DNA of 64,000 nt, taken from contig NC_012881.1 in assembly GCF_000023445.1 (NCBI RefSeq), forward strand, positions 2,534,501 to 2,598,500. The letters run 5' to 3'. Below are positions 51,745 through 61,695 of the stretch, piece after piece. Position numbers and translations under genes: made by a program. A model generated the notes under the pieces. It worked only from the letters and a program-made list of their open reading frames with translations, had not been told where the DNA came from and did not search any database. Positions within the stretch are counted from its first letter, which is position 1, and each line of letters opens with the position of its first letter. The stretch comes from Maridesulfovibrio salexigens DSM 2638. GTDB lineage: Bacteria > Desulfobacterota > Desulfovibrionia > Desulfovibrionales > Desulfovibrionaceae.

Positions 51745-52752
51745 CTATCGCACAAGACTATCCAGCCCTTGAACATGGTTCCCATCAGGGAAAAGTTCTT
51801 CATATCGCCGTACATATTCGGCAGCCTTTTCATTCTGACCGAGTTGCATAAAACAACGAATCGCACCATAGAGGGCGTTCTCGTAATATGGTGTATTATG
51901 ATACTCGCGAATGATCCTGCGATAGGAACGCAATGCTCCGTTTACATCATTCAGATGATAAAAATATAATCCCCCAATCTGAAGAAGGACCTCACCCTTA
52001 ACATTCTGTCTCGAAGTAAGCTCTTCTGCGATGAGCAGAGCAGTTTCAGCATCAGCGGCTTTTCCGGCGTCAGCCAGATAATGAGAATAGTTTATGATCC
52101 AACGTGCAAGAATTTCATTAAGTTGTGCCTGCCCTCTCAATGAGGGTGGAATCTCAATTGAAGTCAGCAAAGACAATCTGTCCCGAGCCTGGGACAAACC
52201 TGAAGACTTGCTGAATGTAAACACAGGCAGCGGTTTACGCCCCGCATAAGTTGCAGTCATCTGCCTTGCATCAAGAACGGCGGTGGCTCTATCTGACTGC
52301 ACATCCACACGTCCTTCATCTAGAAAATAAAATCCGGCGTTACCTTTTTGAGTCAGTGAAATATCAGTACCCCTAATACCGATTAATGATCTGGGCGTGG
52401 CTATATAAGAACCTTCACGCTTACTTAATATGGCCCGCAAAACACCACGATAGAAAGTTCCGATAAGATTCTTTTCATCATCTTCAATTTCCCCGCCAAG
52501 CTTAAATTCACTGTTCCCACCAAAACTCATGGTCGATCCTGCGTCCAGACGCAAAACAGCCTTTCCATCCGGTCCTGTGCGCAACACATCCCCGACCTGC
52601 ACTTGCTGACCTATCTGTACCTGAACGAAAAAGTCCTGATTACAACGACACAGCTCTACCCTACCGATTATTTTCTCGAATGATGCGGCATAAGCCACAG
52701 TATTAATCATCAAGAACAGTAGAACAAACAAAATGATACGAATGCGTTGCAT
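51745..52752 (-). CDS. Exported FecR-domain protein with TPR repeats
   Basis: A 335-aa periplasmic or surface-associated protein. The signal peptide ends near residue 22 (MINTVAYA/ASF). A FecR domain follows: QVGDVLRTGPDGKAVLRLD, GSTMSFGGNSEFKL, and YIATPRSLIGIRGTDISLT near residue 130. The C-terminal third holds TPR-like helices (DAETALLIAEELTSRQNVKG; EKAAEYVRRYEELFPDGNHV). It has no TonB receptor or sigma factor nearby, so it is not a FecIR-type regulator; FecR-TPR proteins of this kind are thought to act in the envelope. AAGGGGAAG precedes the ATG. Confidence 0.87.
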   Translation of the reverse strand: MQRIRIILFVLLFLMINTVAYAASFEKIIGRVELCRCNQDFFVQVQIGQQVQVGDVLRTGPDGKAVLRLDAGSTMSFGGNSEFKLGGEIEDDEKNLIGTFYRGVLRAILSKREGSYIATPRSLIGIRGTDISLTQKGNAGFYFLDEGRVDVQSDRATAVLDARQMTATYAGRKPLPVFTFSKSSGLSQARDRLSLLTSIEIPPSLRGQAQLNEILARWIINYSHYLADAGKAADAETALLIAEELTSRQNVKGEVLLQIGGLYFYHLNDVNGALRSYRRIIREYHNTPYYENALYGAIRCFMQLGQNEKAAEYVRRYEELFPDGNHVQGLDSLVR

Positions 52753-53070
52753 GGAAATCTTCCCCTTTCATGAAAAGATTGAAGAGAACCGTAAATCAAA
52801 GAAAAATATACTTACTCCTCAACAATATCACATCACGCTCATGGAGACTACGAAAGACCAAAGCCAAAACTCCTCACGCACCTAGCCAAGACCATTTGGT
52901 ATGTAGCCATATCCCCTATCTCTTCACAACAATCATAGGCACCCAATAAACACAGCCTATCAATAATAAGTATAACAACACATTATCATAGAAATTATAT
53001 TTAATCTGTGTCAACTATCAGGAATGAAAATTACTATCATCAGCCAATATATAAACATGAGGATATACTA
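52753..53070. other. Divergent AT-rich promoter region (FecR-TPR / chemoreceptor)
   Basis: About 318 nt between divergent genes, AT-rich towards the chemoreceptor. No gene, riboswitch or clear inverted repeat was found. Confidence 0.4.
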
Positions 53071-54783
53071 ATGAGCTTAAAAATTCGTCTTACACTCTCC
53101 GTAATAGCTATGTTTGCAATAATTTTTTGCATGTTTGCGGGGACTACTTATGTCGCTTTCAAACAAAAAGATGATGGACTTGTAATAAACCTTGCCGGCA
53201 GACAGCGCATGCTCTCCCAAAAGATATCAAAAGAAGTCATGCTTTATATGCTGGACAGCAGCCAGGAGCACAAAAAGCTTGTCCATAAAACAGAACAAAT
53301 ATTTTCAAAAACACTCGCTGCTTTGACCAACTCCGGCCAAGCCCCACTGACTCTCAATATAAACGGTCCAGCAGCTTCTATCCCAAAGCCTGACGCAACT
53401 GTGGCTGTTCAGCTTAGAAAAGTGGACGCCGTATGGAATAGTTACTCCAATATGGTCAACAAAATTCTTGTCGGCTCACAACAAGTTGCCCCTGACGCCC
53501 TTTCCGCTAAAAGCCTGGAGCTTTTGAAAGAAATGAATACAGCAGTGGTCATGCTGCAAAAAAATGCCGAAAACAATACCAGAATGCTGGTCTATATGCA
53601 GATTGGATTCACAGTTCTGGCGATTTTATGCGTGATAGCTGTGCTTGTTATGCTGCGAAAAAGGATATCCAGCCCGTTGGAGCGATTAAAAAACTACGCC
53701 CTGGCTGTTGCAGGTGACAACCTTGATGCTGAAATATCGGGTAATTACGAAGCAGAACTTCTTGAATTGAAAAATGCTATCAGCGATATGGTCAATACAA
53801 TCTCACAAACTATTGCTGAAGCAGTAGAAAAAGGCGAACTGGCTGAAGCAGCTTCACGTAAGGCAGAGCAAACGCTCGTTGAAGTTCAACAAAAGCAAAA
53901 AGAAGTGGAAGAGCTGGTTTCCTCAATGGAAAGTGGCGCAGAAGAAGCTAGTAATATTTCCAATGAGGTTTTTGAATCATTGAGTGAGCTGGCAGCGCAG
54001 GTTGAACAGGTAAACAGAGGTGTCGATGTACAGCGCGACAGACTTACCGAAACAGCAACCGCAATGGAAGAAATGAACAGCACAGTGCTTGAAGTAGCTC
54101 ACAACGCTTCAAACGCCGCTGAAAGTGCTGATCAATCACGCAAGAATGCTCAAACAGGTGCACAAGGAGTATCCCGAGCAGTTTCCTCCATTCAACAGAT
54201 ACAAACCCGTATCACTGGTTTAAAAGAGACAATGAACACTCTGGGCCAACAAGCTGACAGCATCGGTCACATCATGGACGTAATTACAGACATTGCCGAC
54301 CAAACAAACCTTTTAGCCTTAAATGCAGCAATTGAAGCTGCCCGTGCAGGAGAAGCCGGGCGAGGTTTTGCGGTAGTAGCAGATGAAGTTCGCAAACTGG
54401 CTGAAAAAACAATGGATGCAACAAAAGAAGTTGAGACAGCAATTTCAGGCATTCAGGCAAATGCCAAGGAAAATATCAACGCAGTTGAACTCGCAGCCGG
54501 AGATATTACCGAAAGCACAGATGCAGCTTCTGAATCCAAAAAATTCATGGATGAAATTGTTGATATAGTTGATGAGACAGCTGGACTTATCCAGTCGATT
54601 GCCGCAGCCAGCGAGCAACAGTCTGCCACATCCGAAGAAATAAACCGTGCGCTGGGAGACATTTCCACTGTTGCCTCAGAAACAGCTCAGGGAATGAATA
54701 CTTCAGCCGACGCCTTACAGGAAATCAGCGACAACGTAGAACGACTGAACTCAGTAGTACAACAACTGGCTGTTTCCAAATAA
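53071..54783 (+). CDS. Methyl-accepting chemotaxis protein with PilJ-type sensor
   Basis: A 570-aa chemoreceptor. ATG 53071 follows GAGGAT; the longer frame has no site. Helix 1 spans about residues 8-30. The periplasmic domain is PilJ/NarX-like, with the P-box phrase [17 protein letters not shown] near residue 42. Helix 2 is near 185-205, followed by HAMP. The signalling tip ([20 protein letters not shown], then [18 protein letters not shown]) is near 415-445. There is no C-terminal CheR pentapeptide. The PilJ/NarX P-box suggests nitrate- or nitrite-like anion sensing or a type IV pili link, but the ligand is not proven. Confidence 0.93.
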   Translation: MSLKIRLTLSVIAMFAIIFCMFAGTTYVAFKQKDDGLVINLAGRQRMLSQKISKEVMLYMLDSSQEHKKLVHKTEQIFSKTLAALTNSGQAPLTLNINGPAASIPKPDATVAVQLRKVDAVWNSYSNMVNKILVGSQQVAPDALSAKSLELLKEMNTAVVMLQKNAENNTRMLVYMQIGFTVLAILCVIAVLVMLRKRISSPLERLKNYALAVAGDNLDAEISGNYEAELLELKNAISDMVNTISQTIAEAVEKGELAEAASRKAEQTLVEVQQKQKEVEELVSSMESGAEEASNISNEVFESLSELAAQVEQVNRGVDVQRDRLTETATAMEEMNSTVLEVAHNASNAAESADQSRKNAQTGAQGVSRAVSSIQQIQTRITGLKETMNTLGQQADSIGHIMDVITDIADQTNLLALNAAIEAARAGEAGRGFAVVADEVRKLAEKTMDATKEVETAISGIQANAKENINAVELAAGDITESTDAASESKKFMDEIVDIVDETAGLIQSIAAASEQQSATSEEINRALGDISTVASETAQGMNTSADALQEISDNVERLNSVVQQLAVSK

Positions 54784-54789
54784 CAAACA

Positions 54790-54828
54790 AAAAACGGCCT
54801 GCAAGATCTCATGATATTGCAGGCCATC
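54790..54828 (-). terminator. Intrinsic terminator after the dehydrogenase gene
   Basis: Stem GGCCTGCAAGATC / GATATTGCAGGCC (one mismatch) with a six-T run on the minus strand; it also follows the chemoreceptor gene on the plus strand. Confidence 0.82.
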
Positions 54829-54830
54829 CT

Positions 54831-55796
54831 CTACATTCTAACCAGAACCTTCAATGCACCCTTGCCCATAGCGCGCTCAAATGCATCATTGAAATCTGCA
54901 AAATCGTACTCCGCTTCGATCAAGCCGCTCACATCAATCATGCCCTGCTCCAACACATTCATAGCCAGAGCGATGTCACCGCAACGGGAGCCGACAATGG
55001 AAATCTCATCAACCACCAGCTTGGCGAGGTTGATTGAACTGGGCAGATGCGAAGTGGTCTTGGCAACGACAGTTCCTTCCGGACGCACAAAATCAAGGGC
55101 GTAATTAATACCTTTCTCACTGCCTGTAGCTTCCACCACCAAATCAAATTTATCCCATTTTTCAGATAGCGCAGTAAGCTCCTCAGGATCACTGATACAA
55201 TGGATTTTCACACCTTGCTGGGCAGCAATCGTAAGCTTATCCTCATGCTTACCGACAAGCAGAACATTAGGATTGTATAGTTTCAGAGCCAGCGCAGTCA
55301 GCAATCCCAGCTTTCCATCTCCAAGCACCATTACCCGCATATCCCCGGTTACATGAATCTGCTGGCTGACCTCCAATCCGGCGGCAAGAGGCTCTGCAAA
55401 AACAGCAGCCCGGTCCTCAACATTATCCGCAACCACACAAAGATTTTCCGCAGGTGCTTTCAGGTACTCGGCAAATGCACCATCATGATTGACTATACCG
55501 ATAACAGTTCGGTTGGGAGCATGCCTATGGTCTCCCTTAAACGCTCCTACCGGACAGTTAATATCTGCCACAACGCGCTTACCTACCAGCTCCGGCCTAT
55601 CGGGGCATTCTTCAACTTCGGCTACGAACTCATGGCCGGGAACACCTGCAAATCCGTAATACCCCTTATGTAATTCAACATCCGTATTACAAATCCCGGA
55701 CAGCCGGACTTTGAGCAAAGCTTCGCCGGAAGTAAGCTGCGGTTTATCCCGTTCAACAAAATCAATTTTCCCATTTTCAAAATATATTGCGCGCAT
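54831..55796 (-). CDS. Zinc-type medium-chain alcohol dehydrogenase without structural zinc site
   Basis: A 321-aa NAD(P)-dependent MDR enzyme. ATG 55796 is preferred to an upstream start because the MDR fold begins there (MRAIYFENGKIDFVERDKP). Catalytic-zinc ligands are in SGICNTDVELHKG (Cys), VPGHEFVAEVEE (His-Glu) and FAEPLAAGLEV (Glu). The usual four-cysteine structural-zinc lobe is replaced by INCPVGAFKGDHRHAPNRTV, with one cysteine. The Rossmann motif is VMVLGDGKLGLLTALAL. It is related to threonine or sugar-alcohol dehydrogenases. The substrate is unknown. It is convergent with the chemoreceptor gene. Confidence 0.9.
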   Translation of the reverse strand: MRAIYFENGKIDFVERDKPQLTSGEALLKVRLSGICNTDVELHKGYYGFAGVPGHEFVAEVEECPDRPELVGKRVVADINCPVGAFKGDHRHAPNRTVIGIVNHDGAFAEYLKAPAENLCVVADNVEDRAAVFAEPLAAGLEVSQQIHVTGDMRVMVLGDGKLGLLTALALKLYNPNVLLVGKHEDKLTIAAQQGVKIHCISDPEELTALSEKWDKFDLVVEATGSEKGINYALDFVRPEGTVVAKTTSHLPSSINLAKLVVDEISIVGSRCGDIALAMNVLEQGMIDVSGLIEAEYDFADFNDAFERAMGKGALKVLVRM

Positions 55797-56026
55797 GTAA
55801 GGCCCCAAACTTAGACAATTAAATGTAAGAATCGACAAAACAAATCATACGGTCACTATATGTGATTTTTTTCTCAAACAAAAGTTCTACATTATACAAA
55901 ATATATATTTTCCAATCGACAGATTGTGAACCTGAGAACTTTAACATTAAAAATTGATTTAATTTCAAAATAATGTACGAGTCTGCCATCTTTGAAAATC
56001 TATTATTTCCAATCTCGGAGGCACAC

Positions 56027-58447
56027 ATGAAAATCAGTCATAAAATATTGCTACCACAAGCAGTTGCAATTATTTTCCTTGGATGTTTGAGCGTTGTTAT
56101 TATCAGTTCATCATTTAAATCCATGAAAACAATGCATATAGCTACCGTTGTGAACAGTGCCTTCGAATCAGTTTTAAACAAGGTTGAAAACTCAGCTAAA
56201 TCTGCACAGGAAACAGCAGCACTATTTGCAGGTTCCCCTGAAATTATCGAGGCTTTTACGATTGCCCACACCGGCGACATAAGTGATGAGCGTTCAGAAC
56301 AATCTCAAGCCGCACGCGATCATATCCGCGAATTCATGCATGACGAACTGAGCAATTACAAATCAGTCAGCGGAAAAAAACTGCGCCTGCATTTTCACCT
56401 GCCCAATGGACGAAGCCTTGTCCGACTCTGGCGAGACAAGCAAGCCAAACGATCAGGCCAGTGGGTAGACATCTCAGATGATATATCCAGCTTTCGCCAG
56501 ACAGTCCTTGATGTAAACAGGCAAGGGCTCCCCTTGGGCGGTATTGAACTTGGTCGCGGAGGATTTGCAATCAGAGGTCTTGTTCCGGTGAAGGACAATA
56601 CAGGCAAAATCCTCGGATCTGCTGAAGTCCTGAACAGCTTTGCCCCAATCCTGCAAAGTGTAAAAGACGCTGGAATGTCTGCAATGCTTTTCATGAACAA
56701 AGACAAACTTAGCACTGCAACATCCCTTAAAGACACCTCAAAATATCCTATTGTCGGCAGCGATTATGTATTTGTCAGCGGCACAAACAAAAATAAAGAT
56801 TTTTCAATCATAACCAAAGATCTTCTTGATAAAAGCCGCAATGAACGAGTTGTTATTCAACTTGAGAACTCGGCAATAGCCACCCTGCCAGTCCGGGATT
56901 ACCTTGGAAAACAAATCGGCGTACTGGTCGGCATCGTCGACTTGAATGAAATGGCAGCTCTTTCCGGCAAAGCAAACAAAGTCCTTTTGGGCTGTGTTGC
57001 CGCTATGCTCATCATACCCCTTTTAATGATATACTTTACCCTGCGCGGACAGGTAGTAAAACCAGTTGAAGCAATCAGAAACAAAATCAAAGACATTAAT
57101 GAAGATCGTGCAGACCTCTCCAGCCACATAAACATCAAATACAAAGATGAAATTGGAAGCATGACTGAAGAGTTCAACTCTTTGTTGGGCAAAATTTCAA
57201 CAATGGTTAATGAAATGCAGCTTTATGTTGATGTGGTCAACTCTGTTCCCGACCCTATCTTTGTTGTAGATAAAGACTTTAATCTAATCTTCGCGAATAA
57301 GCCGGTTATCGACTTCACAGGAATGACAGAACACAGCCTTAAAAGTTCAAAATGTCATAATATTTTTAACTCTGACATCTGTAACACCAATAAATGCCCG
57401 GTAGAAATGTCCCGCAGAAGCGGCAAAAGAGAAATCACAGAAACCACCAAGTTAACCGATCAAAACGGCAACACAATTTATGTTCAGCCTGTCTCCGATA
57501 GTATTAAAGACTCAAACGGAGAAATCGTAGGCTACTTTGAAGTCGCCCGCATCGTAACGGAACTAGTGCTCAAAGAGAACGACATCAACAAACAACTGCA
57601 AAAAATCAACGATGTCCACGAATCCGTGAGAGAAGCATCAAACAACATCTTTAGCCGTTCCGAAGAAATGGGACGCGAAGTGGACGATGTTGATAGTGCA
57701 GCGACTGACCAACAAAGACTTCTTTCAGAAACAGTGGCTGCCTTTGGACAAATGAATGCCAGTGTTCTCGATATAGCCGAAAATGCATCTCTTGCAGCGG
57801 GCAAGACGCAGGAAACTAGAGATAAGGCCGAAGAAGGTGCTCGCATCGTAATGGATGCTTCAACGGCAATTAATTCAGTGCAAACCCAAACTGAAACCAT
57901 GCGTGCAAGCATGACCGAACTGGAGGAACAAGCTGAAAAAATCGGTACTGTCCTCAATGTGATCAACGACATCGCAGATCAAACAAACCTGCTGGCCCTT
58001 AATGCTGCGATTGAAGCCGCACGCGCCGGGGACGCTGGACGAGGATTTGCCGTTGTTGCTGATGAGGTGCGCAAACTGGCTGAGAAAACAGTTGAAGCTA
58101 CGAAGGAAGTTGAGACGGTAATTATAGGAATTCAGAATCAAGCAGGCACAACTCGCCAATTAACGGAAAAAACTAACAATCTGGCAGAACAAGCTGCTGA
58201 ATTTGCAAATATATCCGGAAAATCACTGCAATCAATTGTTGATCTGGCTCATGATTCAGCATCAAGCGTAAGCAACATCGCTACAGCAGCAGAAGAACAA
58301 TCAGCCAGCTCTGAACAAATCAACAGAGCAATGTCAGAAGTTAATGAACTTGCGGTTAAAGTTGCGGATAGGGTCAAGAATTCAGTTGAGTCACTTAATG
58401 GAATCATCAGGCTGGCAGAAAAGCTTGGCGATGAAGCCGGCAAATAA
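56027..58447 (+). CDS. Methyl-accepting chemotaxis protein with Cache-type sensor and Cys-containing PAS
   Basis: An 806-aa chemoreceptor from ATG 56027 (CGGAGG upstream). Helix 1 covers about residues 8-27. A large periplasmic Cache-like domain spans about 30-320 ([20 protein letters not shown] near 120, [20 protein letters not shown] near 180). Helix 2 is at 325-345, then HAMP. A cytoplasmic PAS domain ([20 protein letters not shown] near 410) contains a cysteine cluster [16 protein letters not shown] near 445. The signalling tip [20 protein letters not shown] is near 650. The cysteines may bind a redox cofactor or metal; this is inferred. No neighbouring che genes. Confidence 0.92.
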   Translation: MKISHKILLPQAVAIIFLGCLSVVIISSSFKSMKTMHIATVVNSAFESVLNKVENSAKSAQETAALFAGSPEIIEAFTIAHTGDISDERSEQSQAARDHIREFMHDELSNYKSVSGKKLRLHFHLPNGRSLVRLWRDKQAKRSGQWVDISDDISSFRQTVLDVNRQGLPLGGIELGRGGFAIRGLVPVKDNTGKILGSAEVLNSFAPILQSVKDAGMSAMLFMNKDKLSTATSLKDTSKYPIVGSDYVFVSGTNKNKDFSIITKDLLDKSRNERVVIQLENSAIATLPVRDYLGKQIGVLVGIVDLNEMAALSGKANKVLLGCVAAMLIIPLLMIYFTLRGQVVKPVEAIRNKIKDINEDRADLSSHINIKYKDEIGSMTEEFNSLLGKISTMVNEMQLYVDVVNSVPDPIFVVDKDFNLIFANKPVIDFTGMTEHSLKSSKCHNIFNSDICNTNKCPVEMSRRSGKREITETTKLTDQNGNTIYVQPVSDSIKDSNGEIVGYFEVARIVTELVLKENDINKQLQKINDVHESVREASNNIFSRSEEMGREVDDVDSAATDQQRLLSETVAAFGQMNASVLDIAENASLAAGKTQETRDKAEEGARIVMDASTAINSVQTQTETMRASMTELEEQAEKIGTVLNVINDIADQTNLLALNAAIEAARAGDAGRGFAVVADEVRKLAEKTVEATKEVETVIIGIQNQAGTTRQLTEKTNNLAEQAAEFANISGKSLQSIVDLAHDSASSVSNIATAAEEQSASSEQINRAMSEVNELAVKVADRVKNSVESLNGIIRLAEKLGDEAGK

Positions 58448-58468
58448 AAACGTACTCCAAATCAAAAA

Positions 58469-58499
58469 GCCCCCGATAACCTTCTGGTTATCGGGGGCA
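58469..58499 (-). terminator. Intrinsic terminator after the HpnA-like gene
   Basis: A perfect 13-bp stem GCCCCCGATAACC / GGTTATCGGGGGC with TTTTT on the minus strand. Confidence 0.9.
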
Positions 58500-58519
58500 A
58501 ATTAATTGCTGCGAAAAAT

Positions 58520-59512
58520 CTAATCAAGCATCTGCTGATCCTTAAACCAGTAGACCGCATCCTGAACCGCTTCCAAAGCCGGACGATGAGTGTAACCCAA
58601 CTCTTTTTCAGCCCGCTCAGAGCTATAATACATCTTTTTAGATGCCATGCGTACACTGTCCATTGTTGCCACAGGATTCTTGACCAATCCAAGCCTTGCT
58701 AAAACTTCTCCAGTGAACCCAGCGAGATACATCACGAACTGCGGGACCTTAAATCTCGGTCCGGGCTTGTCTGTGATCCGTGCTGTCATGGCAAACAAAT
58801 CTTTAAGGCTAATATTATCACCACCAAGGATATATCTACGGCCAATCTTACCCTTCTCCAAGGCAAGCAGATGACCAAGGGCGATATCATCAACATGGGC
58901 CACATTCAGACCAGTATCAGCGTAAAACATTCCACCGTCACGAGCAGAATTAAGCACCATGGTTCCTGTAGGAGTCGGCCGCGAATCTCCCGGACCAACC
59001 GGAGTTGAGGGATTCACAATCACAGCCGGAAGACCCTCTTCCCGGACCATCTCCATAACCACTTTCTCGGCTAAGAATTTAGATTTCTTATATGGACTGA
59101 TCATATCCGCAACAGTTGATTCAGCGTCCTCGTCAGCAGGACTACCATCAGCATTACAACCGAGCACGCAAACACTGGAAGTGTAAACAATACGCTCCAC
59201 ACCTTCTTCAAGAGCTTTATGCATAAGCAAACGCGTGCCTTCAACATTAGTACGGGTCATGCTTTCCGGGTCCGGCACCCAGAGGCGGTAATCCGCTGCC
59301 AGATGAAAAAGATATTTACAGCCCTGCAAAGCTTCTTCAAGTGCAGACTCGTTATTCAAATCTCCACTTATAAATTCCACTGGTTCCTTAACAAGCTGCT
59401 GCGCCCGGACCTTATCGCGGACAAGAGCTTTAATATGGAATCCCTTTTCAGAAAGAATTTTGACAAGACGTGACCCAATCAATCCGGTCGCCCCGGTGAT
59501 CATTACGTTCAT
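58520..59512 (-). CDS. HpnA-like NAD-dependent sugar epimerase/dihydroflavonol-reductase family protein
   Basis: A 330-aa extended SDR protein. The Rossmann motif is ITGATGLIGSRLVKIL. Further features are KYLFHLAADYRLWVPDPESM, NVEGTRLLMHKALEEGVERI, VYTSSVCVLG, the YKKSKFLAE catalytic tetrad (Y-x3-K), PSTPVGPGDSRPTPTG and VHVDDIALGHLLALE-like NVAHVDDIALGHLLA. The ADYRLW and PVGPGDSRPTPTG phrases are strongly typical of the hopanoid-associated epimerase HpnA. No squalene-hopene cyclase or other hpn gene is in the window, so the role in hopanoid synthesis is inferred. Monocistronic, with a strong terminator. Confidence 0.86.
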   Translation of the reverse strand: MNVMITGATGLIGSRLVKILSEKGFHIKALVRDKVRAQQLVKEPVEFISGDLNNESALEEALQGCKYLFHLAADYRLWVPDPESMTRTNVEGTRLLMHKALEEGVERIVYTSSVCVLGCNADGSPADEDAESTVADMISPYKKSKFLAEKVVMEMVREEGLPAVIVNPSTPVGPGDSRPTPTGTMVLNSARDGGMFYADTGLNVAHVDDIALGHLLALEKGKIGRRYILGGDNISLKDLFAMTARITDKPGPRFKVPQFVMYLAGFTGEVLARLGLVKNPVATMDSVRMASKKMYYSSERAEKELGYTHRPALEAVQDAVYWFKDQQMLD

Positions 59513-59688
59513 AATATATGGTTGTTTATTGGTAAGGTATCGATATGAAATATTTTACTGGACCTGTTCAGCTTTCCTAAGAGGGACTTATACGAGCAGG
59601 AGTAATTTACAGAAAGCCGTGCCTGCCGCTTGCAGGAATGAATGAAGGAATGGTTTGTGTCAAGTTTGGAATTGTAAATAAATATTAC

Positions 59689-60318
59689 TCAATCCAATTC
59701 ATCAAGAAAATTATCATTGTGCGCAGCCTTAAGCCCGGCCCGTATTTTTGCTTCAATTTCATGATAAAGATGCGGAGGACAGTCCATATAAAAAGGCTTA
59801 CTGTACCATGTACCCTTAAATTTTATGACACAGTCATCAGGATACCATTTGATATTCGTCATATCAGCAAAACTGATTTCAACATACTCATCAGTTTTCG
59901 CCAATATCCCCTGCCCCATAGCTTGAGGATTTTCCATCATAGCAGCCAGAACGACTATCCCATTGGCTGCATCTTTCATCTTTCCCGTAAACATCCGAGA
60001 GAAGACAGACTTATCAGATACTCCGAATTGATAATGAAAAACATGCCCCACCAAAGCAAGGGCCACAAAAATCAGCACCCCGAATCCACCTATGGCAGCA
60101 ATAGAAATATAAAGAGCTGTCTGAAGCTCTCCCATACCTCCATCGACAAAAACAACGATAAAGCCCATCAAAACAATGAACATCACCAAGACAGCAAAGA
60201 GTAATTTACCGAACTCCAGCATTCGATATTTATCCGCAAGAATATGCTTGGCGTTCCAGTTCCAGATTATCCCTGATTCATTGATGGTTATATCTGTAGC
60301 TCTGTCTTCTGGTTTCAT
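59689..60318 (-). CDS. Uncharacterised two-helix membrane protein
   Basis: A 209-aa inner-membrane protein of unknown function. ATG 60318 has GGGAG about 9 nt upstream; a longer frame adds 17 residues. A short cytoplasmic N-terminus precedes two helices (LLFAVLVMFIVLMGFIVVFV and AAIGGFGVLIFVALALVGHV). The cytoplasmic C-terminal domain of about 110 residues (DEYVEISFADMTNIKWYPDD, CVIKFKGTWYSKPFYMDCPP) looks like a PH-type beta sheet with a final helix. It is divergent from the AT-rich two-gene unit downstream. Confidence 0.75.
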   Translation of the reverse strand: MKPEDRATDITINESGIIWNWNAKHILADKYRMLEFGKLLFAVLVMFIVLMGFIVVFVDGGMGELQTALYISIAAIGGFGVLIFVALALVGHVFHYQFGVSDKSVFSRMFTGKMKDAANGIVVLAAMMENPQAMGQGILAKTDEYVEISFADMTNIKWYPDDCVIKFKGTWYSKPFYMDCPPHLYHEIEAKIRAGLKAAHNDNFLDELD

Positions 60319-60541
60319 AGGGTGCGCTCCCTGTTTAGGGGCTATGGTGCCTATTGCCACTATAGCCAAGTATAAAAGGTACGTATATTAAAAACCACTA
60401 ATAATTAAGCGAGCTAAAACACCAAATCGCCCAAACTAACTTCAGCAGACCAATATATTTAAACATCTCATATATACTTATCTTTACCCATCAATATCAT
60501 TATGATACTAGAGATCAAAATAACACTTAAACATTACTAGC

Positions 60542-61042
60542 ATGCCAGAAAATTTAGAAACATCATCCTACATCGTGTCAATTGGCGCAGGTTTAATTAC
60601 CATTTTTGCTTGCATATGGTCATGCATACAAGCAAATAGGGCAAAAAGCTTTGCGGATATGGCAAGTTCTATCATAAAAAACAAACGCGATCTTTCTGAA
60701 GCATCTGAGTTATACAATCAGACCAAAACAATATGGAACACTATATCCAATATTGGACCATTTTCATCAAAAAATTTAAATGGCTACAACACCGTAAAAA
60801 CAGCCGAAGAACTAGGGGAATATCTTAGTTTTGTGAATGAACGACGTACCTTATTTGAACCTCATGCAGAAAACCCAGCTTCAAAATTATATGAAGACTT
60901 AAAGGACGAAATCCCCAAACTATCTAATGCCAATCAATCACTTGAAATAATTAAAATTGGAACCAGAATATATTGGGAGATTGATAAATTTAAAGCTTTG
61001 GTGAAAGAAATTAAAGATCAAAAAAATGAGACCATAGATTAA
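60542..61042 (+). CDS. Small membrane-anchored protein paired with a YfbU-family gene
   Basis: A 166-aa protein with one N-terminal membrane helix (IVSIGAGLITIFACIWSCIQ) followed by a charged helical cytoplasmic domain (KSFADMASSIIKNKRDLSEA, NERRTLFEPHAENPASKLYE). No ribosome binding site is obvious before ATG 60542. The coding DNA is clearly more AT-rich than neighbouring genes, which suggests horizontal acquisition. It is 22 nt upstream of the YfbU-family gene and the two likely form an operon. I do not recognise the family. Confidence 0.7.
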   Translation: MPENLETSSYIVSIGAGLITIFACIWSCIQANRAKSFADMASSIIKNKRDLSEASELYNQTKTIWNTISNIGPFSSKNLNGYNTVKTAEELGEYLSFVNERRTLFEPHAENPASKLYEDLKDEIPKLSNANQSLEIIKIGTRIYWEIDKFKALVKEIKDQKNETID

Positions 61043-61064
61043 CTGTACGATAAGGAGAATGAAT

Positions 61065-61616
61065 ATGCATATTAGTGATGGTGAAAAACTCATTCTATTA
61101 ATGCTCAGCGACTTGCATGACAAACTTGAAGTTGAAAGTGAACTTGACCCAGAATTTATTCGTTCTGCTATCCTCAAAGAAAAAACCTGGGGTATCCCGT
61201 GGAAATACCCTGGCATACAGTTTGAAGACAAGTCTGCACCAGTTGAACTAAGTCAGGTTTTAGACATACTAGACATGTGGACCTCAGTCGAACATAGCTA
61301 TGCCCAGCTAAATTCCGAAGAAAAAGCCTACGTTCACGAGCAAGCTAAACCTTTTGGCAATGACCCAAAATTCAAGGGATTCGACGGAAACAATGAAACC
61401 GAATACATGAGCATCGCCTATTTTTTGATTAATGATCTAGATAGATTTACGAACTTCAAAGGCAGAGGGCTCAATTCCCATGTGCCATCAATGGAAACAT
61501 ATTCTAGAATGACTGCTACATTTAAAAAAATTGTCGATAAAACTTCTTCATTTCAACTTTCGAAAGAAGACCTTGCTAAAGTATTAAAAGAAAAAATTCA
61601 CCCCGAAAACAGATAA
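61065..61616 (+). CDS. YfbU-family protein
   Basis: A 183-aa soluble helical protein. ATG 61065 is preferred because AAGGAG lies 7 nt upstream; an ATG two codons earlier is too close to the site. It matches the YfbU family: ISDGEKLILLMLSDLHDKLE at the start, GFDGNNETEYMSIAYFLI near residue 105, RFTNFKGRGLNSHVPSMETY and a final LSKEDLAKVLKEKI. E. coli YfbU has been linked to stress-related cell death, but its mechanism is unknown. It is AT-rich like its partner upstream and the pair ends in a terminator. Confidence 0.85.
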   Translation: MHISDGEKLILLMLSDLHDKLEVESELDPEFIRSAILKEKTWGIPWKYPGIQFEDKSAPVELSQVLDILDMWTSVEHSYAQLNSEEKAYVHEQAKPFGNDPKFKGFDGNNETEYMSIAYFLINDLDRFTNFKGRGLNSHVPSMETYSRMTATFKKIVDKTSSFQLSKEDLAKVLKEKIHPENR

Positions 61617-61633
61617 AAACACCCCACAAAAAC

Positions 61634-61661
61634 ACCCCCGGCAACCAAAGGCTGCCGGGGG
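61634..61661. terminator. Terminator hairpin between the YfbU-family gene and cstA
   Basis: GC-rich stem (CCCCGGCA with GGCTGCCGGGG) between two convergent genes. T-rich tract is weak on the plus side; A-rich flank at 61624-61633 gives T on the minus side. Confidence 0.75.
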
Positions 61662-61695
61662 CTTATTCATTCCTAGTATGTGCTGAAACAATCAA

